In this document: positions 23,212 to 30,601 of the stretch, piece after piece | How the letters are laid out: the number at the start of each line of letters is the position of its first letter | Position numbering within the stretch: position 1 is the stretch's first letter | DNA from: Lachnospiraceae bacterium UBA4364 | GTDB taxonomy: Bacteria; Bacillota; Clostridia; Lachnospirales; Lachnospiraceae | Direction: 5' to 3' | DNA length: 64,000 bases | Assembly: GCA_002393955.1 (NCBI GenBank) | Contig: DGSK01000011.1 | Location: 6,326 to 70,325, forward strand | Program-made: the position numbers and the translations under genes | The notes under the pieces: model-generated | Seen by the model: only the letters and a program-made list of their open reading frames with translations | Told to the model about the DNA's origin: nothing | The model's database searches: none

Positions 23212-25737
23212 TCAACTTACCTCAAAAACTTTCTCTGCATACCGCACAGATCCCATTGCGTCCTTCGAGTAGTGGTCTGCGCCTATCATATCCGCATACT
23301 CCTGAGTCATAACAGCTCCTCCCACCATGACGAGAGTATCGCTCTTTTTTTCCTGCAGCTGCTTTATGGTCTCCTCCATTGAAGGAACCGTAGTAGTCAT
23401 GAGTGCACTTAAGCCTACCAGTTTTATATCTTCCGCAACAGCGGTTTCAACTATCAGTTCGGGAGGCACATCCTTACCGAGATCCAGCACCTCATAGCCG
23501 TAGTTTTCAAGCAGCACCTTAACGATATTCTTTCCTATATCGTGTATATCCCCCTTTACAGTAGCCAGAATGATACGTCCCTTTATCTGGCCTTCATCAC
23601 CGCTTTTTTTAAGTGTCCCTCTTATGACCGCAAATGCAGCTGATGCGGATTCTGCACTCATAAGGAGCTGTGGCAGGAACATGGTCTTTTTTTCGAAGCC
23701 CCGGCCCACGATATCAAGAGCCGGTATCAGGGCACCGTCAATTATTTCAAGGGAATCCATTCCCTCATTTAAAAGTTCCTCCGTAAGAGCCCCCGCCCTG
23801 TCTTTCATTCCTTTTACAATGCAGTCCACAAGCGGAAGTTTCCGTTCATCCTCTATGCTTTCATAGAGGCTGCTTTTTTTTACCTGGGCTTTTTTTCCCC
23901 CTGAAACAGCACCTCCGCCTGCGGCGAGTTTCGCGGCTTTCTCATCTTCAGCCGCCTTATACTCCTCCGCGAAGCCTATGAAAGACATGCAGTTTTCATC
24001 CTGCATATTTAAAGCGCAGAACGCATAATAAGCCTTCATCATCTCCGTTGATGCAGGATTCATTATCGCTGCCGACAGGCCGTTATTCATGGCCTGTGTA
24101 AAAAATATCGAATTGACTATTTCCCTGCAGGGAAGCCCGAAGGATATATTAGATACTCCAAGGGATGTGAGTCCCCCAAGCTCATCGTGAATCCTCTTTA
24201 AGGCCTCAAGGGTAACAAGCGCTGAATCCGGCTCTGCACTTATGCTCATGGCAAGAGGATCGATTATTATGTTCTTTTTCCTTATGCCGTACTCAGCTGC
24301 CTTTGCATATATCTTCTTGGCAATCTCCAGTCTGCCTTCCGCAGTCTTTGGAATACCTTCCTCATCAATGGTAAGAGCCACCACCAGGCCGCCGTATTTT
24401 GCAGCCAGTGGAAATACCTGCTCCATCACTTCTTCCTTGCCGTTCACGGAATTGATCATCGGCTTGCCGTTGTAAAGCCTAAGTGCTTTTTCCATAGCGA
24501 CAGGATCTGTGGTATCTATCTGAAGTGGCAGATCGGTGATCGCCTGAAGCGCAGACACAACCTCGCACATCATTGCCACTTCATCTATTTCCGGAAGTCC
24601 GACATTCACATCAAGCACATCTGCGTGATTGTCCTGCTCATCCATTCCCACCTGCAGTATATGGTCTATGTCATGCTCTCTGAGAGCCTGCTTGAATCTC
24701 TTTTTGCCTGTGGGATTGATACGCTCTCCTATGAGTACAGGCTTGCCGCCAAAGCGTACCGACCTTGTATATGATGTAATAAAAGTATCATTTTTTTCAG
24801 TAAGCGGAACGGGAGTCATTTCTTTAACCGCATTTATCATTGCCGCTATATGATCCGGCGTGGTTCCGCAGCATCCGCCGAGAACCCTTGCCCCCTTTGA
24901 CGCGATCTTTACCATCGATCCTGCAAAATCCTCCGGAGTCACATCAAAGACTGTCCTGCCGTTTTCTGTTCTGGGAAGACCGGCATTTGGATTAACCGCC
25001 ACCGGCACTGACGCATACTTAACCAGCTCATCGACGATCTCCATCATCTGATCCGGGCCAAGTGAACAGTTCACGCCTATACAGTCCACTCCAAGGCCTT
25101 CTGCCACTGCCACTACCGTACACGGATCCGCACCGGTAAGCAGTTTGTGTGACTCATCGTACGCAGTCGTAAGCACTACGGGAAGTCCGCTTTCCTTCGC
25201 CGCAAGGACTGCTGCCTTTGCTTCATAAATATCCGTCATAGTCTCCACAAGGATCAGGTCCACCCCGGCCTTAATACCTGCGTCCACCGTAGCCTTGAAT
25301 ATCTCATATGCTCTTTCAAATTCCATATCTCCCAGAGGTTTTAACAGATGTCCCAGGGGGCCGATATCAAGAGCAACATAATGATCCTTCCCAACTGCAG
25401 GATCTTTCTCAGTTTTTTCTATAGCATTCCGGGCATGATTGACAGCCGATGCAATTATCACATCGAGAGGCATTTTCGGATCATCCGCCGGGAATTTCAG
25501 GATATTTCCGCCAAAGGTATTGGTCTTGAGGATATTTGCACCGGCCTTAATATAATCACTGTGCATCTTCTCAATGACATCGCCGTGGGTAATATTCCAT
25601 GTCTCCGGAAGCTCACCGGGCTTAAGCCCCGCCGCCTGAAGTATGGTGCCGCACCCGCCTTCAAAGTAGGTGAAGCCCTCCCGTATTTTTTTCATTACCA
25701 TTACGGATTTTATATTATTTTTTTCGTCAGTAGTCAT
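23212..25737 (-). CDS. metH: Cobalamin-dependent methionine synthase lacking the reactivation domain
   Basis: This enzyme moves the methyl group of methyltetrahydrofolate through cobalamin to homocysteine. Of its 841 residues, ~1-310 are the homocysteine-binding barrel with zinc ligands GVNCSLGP and GGCCGTTPDH, ~325-590 the pterin-binding barrel (INPTGKKRFKQAL, LDVNVGLPEIDE), ~640-720 the cap and ~725-840 the B12-binding domain with DIHDIGKNIVK, whose His ligates cobalt. The S-adenosylmethionine-dependent reactivation domain of E. coli MetH is missing; the neighbouring gene at 25812-26456 supplies a protein of that family. ATG 25737 lies in a 19-base repeated sequence; another in-frame start may be used at MKKIREGF. 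It is part of the metF operon. Confidence 0.93.
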   Translation of the reverse strand: MTTDEKNNIKSVMVMKKIREGFTYFEGGCGTILQAAGLKPGELPETWNITHGDVIEKMHSDYIKAGANILKTNTFGGNILKFPADDPKMPLDVIIASAVNHARNAIEKTEKDPAVGKDHYVALDIGPLGHLLKPLGDMEFERAYEIFKATVDAGIKAGVDLILVETMTDIYEAKAAVLAAKESGLPVVLTTAYDESHKLLTGADPCTVVAVAEGLGVDCIGVNCSLGPDQMMEIVDELVKYASVPVAVNPNAGLPRTENGRTVFDVTPEDFAGSMVKIASKGARVLGGCCGTTPDHIAAMINAVKEMTPVPLTEKNDTFITSYTRSVRFGGKPVLIGERINPTGKKRFKQALREHDIDHILQVGMDEQDNHADVLDVNVGLPEIDEVAMMCEVVSALQAITDLPLQIDTTDPVAMEKALRLYNGKPMINSVNGKEEVMEQVFPLAAKYGGLVVALTIDEEGIPKTAEGRLEIAKKIYAKAAEYGIRKKNIIIDPLAMSISAEPDSALVTLEALKRIHDELGGLTSLGVSNISFGLPCREIVNSIFFTQAMNNGLSAAIMNPASTEMMKAYYAFCALNMQDENCMSFIGFAEEYKAAEDEKAAKLAAGGGAVSGGKKAQVKKSSLYESIEDERKLPLVDCIVKGMKDRAGALTEELLNEGMDSLEIIDGALIPALDIVGRGFEKKTMFLPQLLMSAESASAAFAVIRGTLKKSGDEGQIKGRIILATVKGDIHDIGKNIVKVLLENYGYEVLDLGKDVPPELIVETAVAEDIKLVGLSALMTTTVPSMEETIKQLQEKKSDTLVMVGGAVMTQEYADMIGADHYSKDAMGSVRYAEKVFEVS

Positions 25738-25789
25738 CTGTCGTGTCCGTTTTCCTCATATTTCGCAGGCAGTCATCTGTCGTATCCGT
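25732..25789. repeat. Short direct repeat spanning the metH start
   Basis: The 19-base words at 25732-25750 and 25771-25789 differ at one position (core AGTCATCTGTCGT). The first contains the metH start codon. The period is 39 bases. Confidence 0.6.
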
Positions 25790-25811
25790 ATCTCTCTGTT
25801 TTTGCCGTGCT

Positions 25812-26456
25812 TCACCCGTATCCGTTTTTCCCCGGTCTGTCGCTTATGCCTATAACTGCCGTAACCGATTTTTCCGGAGCCATTATCATGGTATCCATAA
25901 GGGTAATTCCTGCATGCTTTGCCGGATTTAAAACTGAAAAGATCCCCCGCTGGTTTGCCAGTTCGAAATCACCGTAGCCCGGGCTGAATCTTGCCCTTAA
26001 GTACTTTGATTCTTCCGTCACTTTTTGTTCGAGCATTTCATTAACGGAATCACATACGGTCTCTACAGCAGCTGCTCCCACAGCCTGCATCACCGCTGTC
26101 TCGGACATTGACAGAAACCTGGCTCGCTGCAGCATCCGGTCAAACACCGCCCCTATGGTCGCCGCAAAGATAAAAACTTCATCACAGCCTGATAAGTGCT
26201 TTGACAAAACCTTACTCTTTGTCTCCCCATAGGGAAAAGTCAGCACGCATTTTTCTTCATCATTGTCTATCCTATATCTGGCATAGCATGCTTTCGGTGC
26301 CATGATCTTTTTTACTTCGGCTATCTTTCTTTCAATAAGCTTTAAATCCTCGCCTTCAGCGGGATTTCCGCCATACCCCAGATACCGGGTCACCTCCTGT
26401 ACTTTGATCTCAAGCTCATCCACTGCAGGTATGTAAATCAGTACCGGATGCTCCAT
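25812..26456 (-). CDS. Vitamin B12-dependent methionine synthase activation-domain protein
   Basis: This 214-residue protein corresponds to the C-terminal reactivation domain that long MetH proteins carry in one chain. The signature is RFSPGYGDFELANQRGIFSVL followed by KHAGITLMDTMIMAPEKSVTAVIG; an earlier segment reads VFIFAATIGAVFDRML. It should bind S-adenosylmethionine and help remethylate oxidised cobalamin on the B12 domain of MetH. It lies between metF, whose stop it overlaps by one base, and metH, 74 bases downstream. ATG 26456 has AAGGGGAG at good distance. The split arrangement is known from other Firmicutes. Confidence 0.88.
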   Translation of the reverse strand: MEHPVLIYIPAVDELEIKVQEVTRYLGYGGNPAEGEDLKLIERKIAEVKKIMAPKACYARYRIDNDEEKCVLTFPYGETKSKVLSKHLSGCDEVFIFAATIGAVFDRMLQRARFLSMSETAVMQAVGAAAVETVCDSVNEMLEQKVTEESKYLRARFSPGYGDFELANQRGIFSVLNPAKHAGITLMDTMIMAPEKSVTAVIGISDRPGKNGYG

Positions 26457-27340
26457 TATCTCCCCTTATCCGCACATGACGGAATGATGTCGGAAAGATT
26501 TGCCATTATCTTTTCTGCCACATCAGCTTTATTCATAGTATAAATATGTATATGCTCTATTCCATTCGCAAGAAGATCGATTATCTGGTCTGTGGCATAG
26601 GCGATTGCAGCCTGCTTAAGCGCCTCCGGTTTGTCACCGTAGCGGTCAAGTATAGCAACATATCTCCTGGGGACAAAAGCCTGCGAAAGCTTTATGATCC
26701 TTGCCATCTGGTTCGCCCTTGTAACAGGCATTATACCCGCAGTCACGGGAACGCTCACCCCGGACTCCCTGAGTTTGTACATATAGTTATAGAAGAGATC
26801 ATTATCGAAAAACATCTGGGTGGTAAGAAACTCACAGCCCGCATCCACCTTCATCTTTATGCCTTCTATGTCGGCTTTCATATCAGCAGACTCCGGATGC
26901 TTTTCCGGATAGCATGCACATCCGATACAGAAATCACCGTACTTTTTGATCACGGGGATAAGCTCACTGGCATGCTTGTATATCCACTCATCAGTGCTCT
27001 CCACACCTTCCGGCAGATCTCCCCTGAGGGCAAGGATATTTTCCACGCCTGCAGCTTTAAGTGAATCCAGCTGGTCCTTTATCCTTTCCTCGGAAGCATT
27101 TACACATGTAAGATGCGCAAGTGCCGTCACGCCTTTTTTCTCTATATCAGAAGCAATAGCCGTTGTATACTTTCTGGTGCTGCCTGCCGCGCCATAGGTA
27201 ACGCTCATAAAATCAGGCTTTAAGTCTGCGACTTCATCTACAGCCCGGCTTACCTTATCAAAAACTTCACTTGTCTTAGGAGGAAAAACCTCCAGCGACA
27301 GTGTAGGCTTATCTTCTTTATATATTTCAGATATCTTCAT
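26456..27340 (-). CDS. metF: 5,10-methylenetetrahydrofolate reductase
   Basis: This flavoprotein reduces 5,10-methylenetetrahydrofolate to 5-methyltetrahydrofolate, the methyl donor for MetH. It is a TIM barrel of 294 residues with LSLEVFPPKT (catalytic Glu), DFMSVTYGAAGSTR, AHLTCVN, NILALRGDLP and CEFLTTQMFFDN in the expected order. It is the first gene of the operon metF, activation protein, metH, followed closely by the lipid kinase and phosphoesterase genes. ATG 27340 follows AAGGGG. I saw no SAM riboswitch or T-box in the 134 bases upstream, so its control by methionine is not visible here. Confidence 0.95.
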   Translation of the reverse strand: MKISEIYKEDKPTLSLEVFPPKTSEVFDKVSRAVDEVADLKPDFMSVTYGAAGSTRKYTTAIASDIEKKGVTALAHLTCVNASEERIKDQLDSLKAAGVENILALRGDLPEGVESTDEWIYKHASELIPVIKKYGDFCIGCACYPEKHPESADMKADIEGIKMKVDAGCEFLTTQMFFDNDLFYNYMYKLRESGVSVPVTAGIMPVTRANQMARIIKLSQAFVPRRYVAILDRYGDKPEALKQAAIAYATDQIIDLLANGIEHIHIYTMNKADVAEKIMANLSDIIPSCADKGR

Positions 27341-27474
27341 ATTTCCCCTTTTCTCCGCATTCTGTGCGGTCCCGTGTGATTACGCTAATAACTCTCCGAT
27401 GCCCCAAAGCTTTTGAATCACCTCCGGAACACCATACAATTTTATCTCCTTAATTCCTGCCTTTATTTCAGCCT

Positions 27475-28077
27475 TTATCTGAGCCTTCTCTTTTCATACT
27501 GATCCCTGACGGTAAGCGTCTCCTTTATGAGCCGAACCCTCTTTTCAACAGTATCATCTATAGGCTCCATTCCTAACGACAGTTCCATAGGTGTGAGTAT
27601 TTCAGGTGTGATCTCATCCCTTATCTCATAAAGAACTGCCAGCTTTTCCTCTACAGTTCCCGCATCCAGAAACTTAAGCAGGGCAGGATTTATCTGTCCT
27701 TCCGATCTTTTGTCAGCCACAGGCTGTGACGGTGTTGCCGGTTCAACCGAATGCATTTTTTCAGGATTTCTGTCACCTGCGGTACCGGAAGATGCATTTA
27801 TATTGACAACAGGCTGTATCGGTGCTGATACCTGTACCGGTCCCTGCATCGGTGCAAACCTTTCTTTCTGTGCTGCATCAGGATATTTATCTCTGTCCAC
27901 ATCACTTAAGAATTCTTCCAGATTTCTGGTATAGATTTTGTATGGAGGGTAAAGCGCCTGATATACCACCACATTTTCCCCCGTACCTGCATCTTCCGCT
28001 ATCATAAGGACCTGATATTCACCGCCCTTGAAATGCTTAAACCTCTCAAAAGGTGCCGGTATGTTCCTATCACTCAT
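27475..28077 (-). CDS. DUF1653-domain protein
   Basis: The first ~65 residues form a DUF1653 domain with the pattern RFKHFKGGEYQVL, VVYQALYPPYKIYTR and LEEFLSDVDRDKYP. A Pro/Gln/Ser-rich linker leads to a second helical domain (residues ~140-200, FLDAGTVEEKLAVLYEIR through ETLTVRDQYEKRRLR), an architecture I know from Lachnospiraceae, where the function is not established. ATG 28077 is preceded by GGGAGG; the frame extends 11 codons upstream without support. The YolD-like gene lies 45 bases upstream on the same strand, so the two probably form an operon. Confidence 0.82.
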   Translation of the reverse strand: MSDRNIPAPFERFKHFKGGEYQVLMIAEDAGTGENVVVYQALYPPYKIYTRNLEEFLSDVDRDKYPDAAQKERFAPMQGPVQVSAPIQPVVNINASSGTAGDRNPEKMHSVEPATPSQPVADKRSEGQINPALLKFLDAGTVEEKLAVLYEIRDEITPEILTPMELSLGMEPIDDTVEKRVRLIKETLTVRDQYEKRRLR

Positions 28078-28122
28078 CTCATCCCTCCCGACAGGATAAG
28101 ACCCTGTCATACTTTCAGCCTG

Positions 28123-28353
28123 CTACCAGTCAAACACTTCTTCACCTGTCATCTGTGCCTCAGCCTCAGCTTTTGCTTTTTCTGACGCCTTTTCCTCTAT
28201 CCCTTTTATTCCGGACAGGGCATCAAAGGCTCCAAACTGCGCAGCTCTGGATTCCATGCTCATCTGCGGATGTCTTTCCGAAACATGATGCGGCATGCCG
28301 ATTATTCTGCTGTAATCACCGTCCCGCGACGGAGTTGACATTTTTCCGTTCAT
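28123..28353 (-). CDS. YolD-like small protein
   Basis: This 76-residue protein carries the YolD-like pattern IIGMPHHVSERHPQMSMESRAAQFGAFDALSG split over residues ~17-48, followed by a charged helix. In Bacillus, YolD-like genes sit next to Y-family DNA polymerase genes (UvrX/YqjW) and are linked to the DNA damage response; no polymerase is present here. ATG 28353 has GTGGGG at ribosome-binding distance. The partner in this locus is the DUF1653 protein. Function is not known. Confidence 0.75.
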   Translation of the reverse strand: MNGKMSTPSRDGDYSRIIGMPHHVSERHPQMSMESRAAQFGAFDALSGIKGIEEKASEKAKAEAEAQMTGEEVFDW

Positions 28354-28409
28354 ATTTCAGCCCCACTTTGACATACCTATTCATTATACAACATAAAATA
28401 AATATAAAG

Positions 28410-28510
28410 AACTAAAACTTCCCACACCGTGTAGCCTTGTCTGACGGTGTTTAAGGTGAGCAGTGCGAACGGCACTGCCGTCAGGCAAGCTACCTGTGTG
28501 GGGAAGTTAG
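28410..28510. repeat. ~100-base palindromic element with ACTTCCCACAC arms
   Basis: The left arm starts ACTAAAACTTCCCACACCG (28410) and continues through CTGACGG. The right arm from 28476 reads CTGCCGTCAGGCAAGCTACC and ends TGTGTGGGGAAGTTAGT. Pairing covers some 30 bases with a few bulges, and an inner hairpin CAGTGC/GCACTG lies in the loop. It stands between two divergent genes and so is not a simple terminator. Its arm recurs at 14264, 39870 and 55159. Confidence 0.8.
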
Positions 28511-28591
28511 TGGTATACAACAAGTGTAAGCCAGACATTAATACAGAGGGAGCTTTGTCAAAAAAACAGATGAAAAGCCGTCAAAAAGTAA

Positions 28592-28597
28592 TATAAT
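28592..28597 (+). promoter_or_regulatory. -10 box directly in front of the lipoprotein gene
   Basis: A perfect TATAAT ends only eight bases before ATG 28606. The -35 candidate at 17 bases is poor (GATGAA). No Shine-Dalgarno sequence is present, so the transcript may be leaderless. Confidence 0.55.
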
Positions 28598-28605
28598 ATA
28601 GCATT

Positions 28606-29454
28606 ATGAAAGAAAAAACGTCACACAGAATAATAACGGCAGTATTGATATCACTAATGGTACTTGTATTATGCGCCTGCGGAGAGACCACCTGCGATTT
28701 CTGCGGACAGCAGAAAGTCTGCAAGGAATTCGATATCATGGGCACCACCAGGCATATATGTAATGACTGCCTGAATAATACCGCTTCCGCTGTTTCCGGG
28801 AATGTAGCAAGACAGTACGCGGAGCTCTTCGAAAACGGCACCCTTGAATATCCTGCCGATTCACCGCTTGCTGACCACTCGGAAGATGAGACGGCAGAAA
28901 GCGGGGAAAGCCCCGAGACTCCGACGCCTGTAGAAGTATACACTCCGGCCGATGATACCTCCGATAATAACGAACAGAATACTGAACCGGAAGATGCCGC
29001 ACAGCCGGACGACAATGCCGAGCCAACAGAAGATACTCCGGCCGACACCTCCGGTCTGTCAAACGAAGCACTTATATCCGACTTGAACCGCAAGCTCCAG
29101 GCTGACTCAATGATACTGTATGCGGATGCAAATGATGTGAATATTTACCACCTCTATGAAAACGGTGGCGACACCGGCATAGTCTTTACGGTATCTCCCG
29201 GCACATCCGGAGATAAGATCTCCATCTGCCAGTACTCCCCTGACTCATCGCAGTCCTATGTCAAAGCAGTTATCCGCTCGATCCTTACCTATGTAGACAG
29301 TAACGACTACGATGGTCTTGGGCATGACATATACAACGGTGCGATCCAGAACGGAAGCTACTCACAGAGCGGCGTAAATTTCTATTCTTCCATAGGCACT
29401 GCGGACGAGATCGAAAAAGGACTGCCTTCAAGCACCTTTGAGATAGTTCCGTAG
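28606..29454 (+). CDS. Lipoprotein with a Cys4 zinc-knuckle motif, unknown function
   Basis: This 282-residue exported protein begins with a lipoprotein signal (ITAVLISLMVLVLCAC, lipidation Cys at ~25). Directly after it comes CDFCGQQKVC and then HICNDC, two CxxC pairs that look like a small zinc knuckle; residues ~85-150 are a Pro/Glu/Asp-rich linker; residues ~155-282 form a compact domain with VNIYHLYENGGDTGIVF and YVKAVIRSILTYVDSNDYDG. I know no name for this domain. Metal-binding knuckles are usual in the cytosol and uncommon on the outer face. It is the first plus-strand gene of the accessory region and is divergent from the YolD-like gene. Confidence 0.8.
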   Translation: MKEKTSHRIITAVLISLMVLVLCACGETTCDFCGQQKVCKEFDIMGTTRHICNDCLNNTASAVSGNVARQYAELFENGTLEYPADSPLADHSEDETAESGESPETPTPVEVYTPADDTSDNNEQNTEPEDAAQPDDNAEPTEDTPADTSGLSNEALISDLNRKLQADSMILYADANDVNIYHLYENGGDTGIVFTVSPGTSGDKISICQYSPDSSQSYVKAVIRSILTYVDSNDYDGLGHDIYNGAIQNGSYSQSGVNFYSSIGTADEIEKGLPSSTFEIVP

Positions 29455-29592
29455 ATTTTTGTATACAAAAACCCGATTTACGACAAATTCGTTTTGTATA
29501 TATTTTCTCTATCCGGCATTATTGCATTGTCAATTTTCACAATTTCCCACTCGATAATTCACTTTGCTATGGTAATTTTTTCAACTTGTTGC

Positions 29593-29598
29593 TATAAT
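29593..29598 (+). promoter_or_regulatory. Probable -10 box for the pseudo-AAA+/VirD4-like operon
   Basis: TATAAT at 29593-29598 has a weak TGGTAA at 17-base spacing. It would give a leader of ~110 bases before ATG 29715. The rest of the gap 29455-29714 shows no gene. Confidence 0.45.
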
Positions 29599-29714
29599 GC
29601 CATGTGGGGGTTTGGTCAAACTCCCTGTTAAGCGCTTACACCAGCAGGCAGTTTCTGCCACTGAATGTAAGACTCTAAGTAAGATTATAAAATTCAGAAA
29701 GGCGGAAAACTTAA

Positions 29715-30578
29715 ATGGCAGAAAACCGGTACTACAATGAAATCATGGGCCTCAGCGGCATGGATGATTTCAAAGATGTTGTGGAACAGTGGCACACTCT
29801 CAGTGAAAACATCCGTAAATACAATGTAAAGAGACCTCCTGTTCTTCCCAGTCTTTTATGGGCATCAGACAGCGGAATGGACCTTGCAAGACTCATGAAC
29901 ATGCTCACAGGATTTGTTTATGAGGAGAAGAATCTCATTGATTTTTATGGTTCGGTTCAGACACTTGATTACTATATGGAATATCCTTCTGAGTCATCTC
30001 AGTTCCATGAGCTGGAAAAGATAATGGAAAAGATCCGCAGCGCTGCCGGATTCCGTTCTGAATATCACGGCCTTATGTCTATCGATGTAAGTGAATGGAT
30101 AGGTCACTTCAATGAAGAGAATTTCATCGATGTACTCAAGTACCTCCAGAGTATAAATTCTGACATACTCTATGTATTCCAGGTACCCAATTACAATCCT
30201 CAGGCTATAGAACAGCTTACCCAGATACTGGCACTGTTCTTCCATATACAGCCTATCACCTTAAAGCTTCCGGACGCAGATGCCCTTGGCTTCTACACAA
30301 AGAACGAGCTTCTTAAATATGGTCTCGCTCTTGATCCAGAAGCTGAGCAGCTCATATACGCATCTGTTGCAAGACTTAAAGAAGACCAGTATTTTGCAGG
30401 ATACACTCTACTTGACAGAATGGCATCAGATATCGCATATTCGCTCTACAGCACCACTCCGCCCAGTAACGGAATAGTGACAAGGAGCATGATAAGTTCT
30501 TTCGGACCGGAGGGTATGTATGTCACCGAGATGATACAGAACAATGCACGCGTATTCACATCCCAGTTCAGTTACTAA
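29715..30578 (+). CDS. Putative catalytically dead AAA+-like protein
   Basis: I do not recognise a named family at once, but the layout matches CbxX/SpoVK-type AAA+ ATPases: an entry helix GLSGMDDFKDVVEQW, a strand-loop-helix LPSLLWASDSGMDLARLMNM in the place of Walker A, LMSIDVSEWIG in the place of Walker B, a following strand DILYVFQVPNY, and a lid-like end ALDPEAEQLIYASVARLKED. The GxxGxGKT loop is replaced by SDSGMD and the Walker B DE by DV, so ATP hydrolysis is unlikely. It is 287 residues, soluble, and lies 23 bases before the VirD4-like ATPase. The fold assignment is inference from pattern, not from a search. Confidence 0.6.
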   Translation: MAENRYYNEIMGLSGMDDFKDVVEQWHTLSENIRKYNVKRPPVLPSLLWASDSGMDLARLMNMLTGFVYEEKNLIDFYGSVQTLDYYMEYPSESSQFHELEKIMEKIRSAAGFRSEYHGLMSIDVSEWIGHFNEENFIDVLKYLQSINSDILYVFQVPNYNPQAIEQLTQILALFFHIQPITLKLPDADALGFYTKNELLKYGLALDPEAEQLIYASVARLKEDQYFAGYTLLDRMASDIAYSLYSTTPPSNGIVTRSMISSFGPEGMYVTEMIQNNARVFTSQFSY

Positions 30579-30601
30579 AAGATAAGGAGGCCGGTTAAAA
30601 A

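Noticed and set aside
27341..27474. SAM riboswitch or T-box in front of metF
   Set aside because: The leader is too short and shows neither the SAM-I core helices nor a T-box sequence; only a weak hairpin (GCATTCTGTGC) is present.
28410..28510. Ordinary transcription terminator
   Set aside because: It stands between the 5' ends of two divergent genes, is about 100 bases long and has no T-run on either side.
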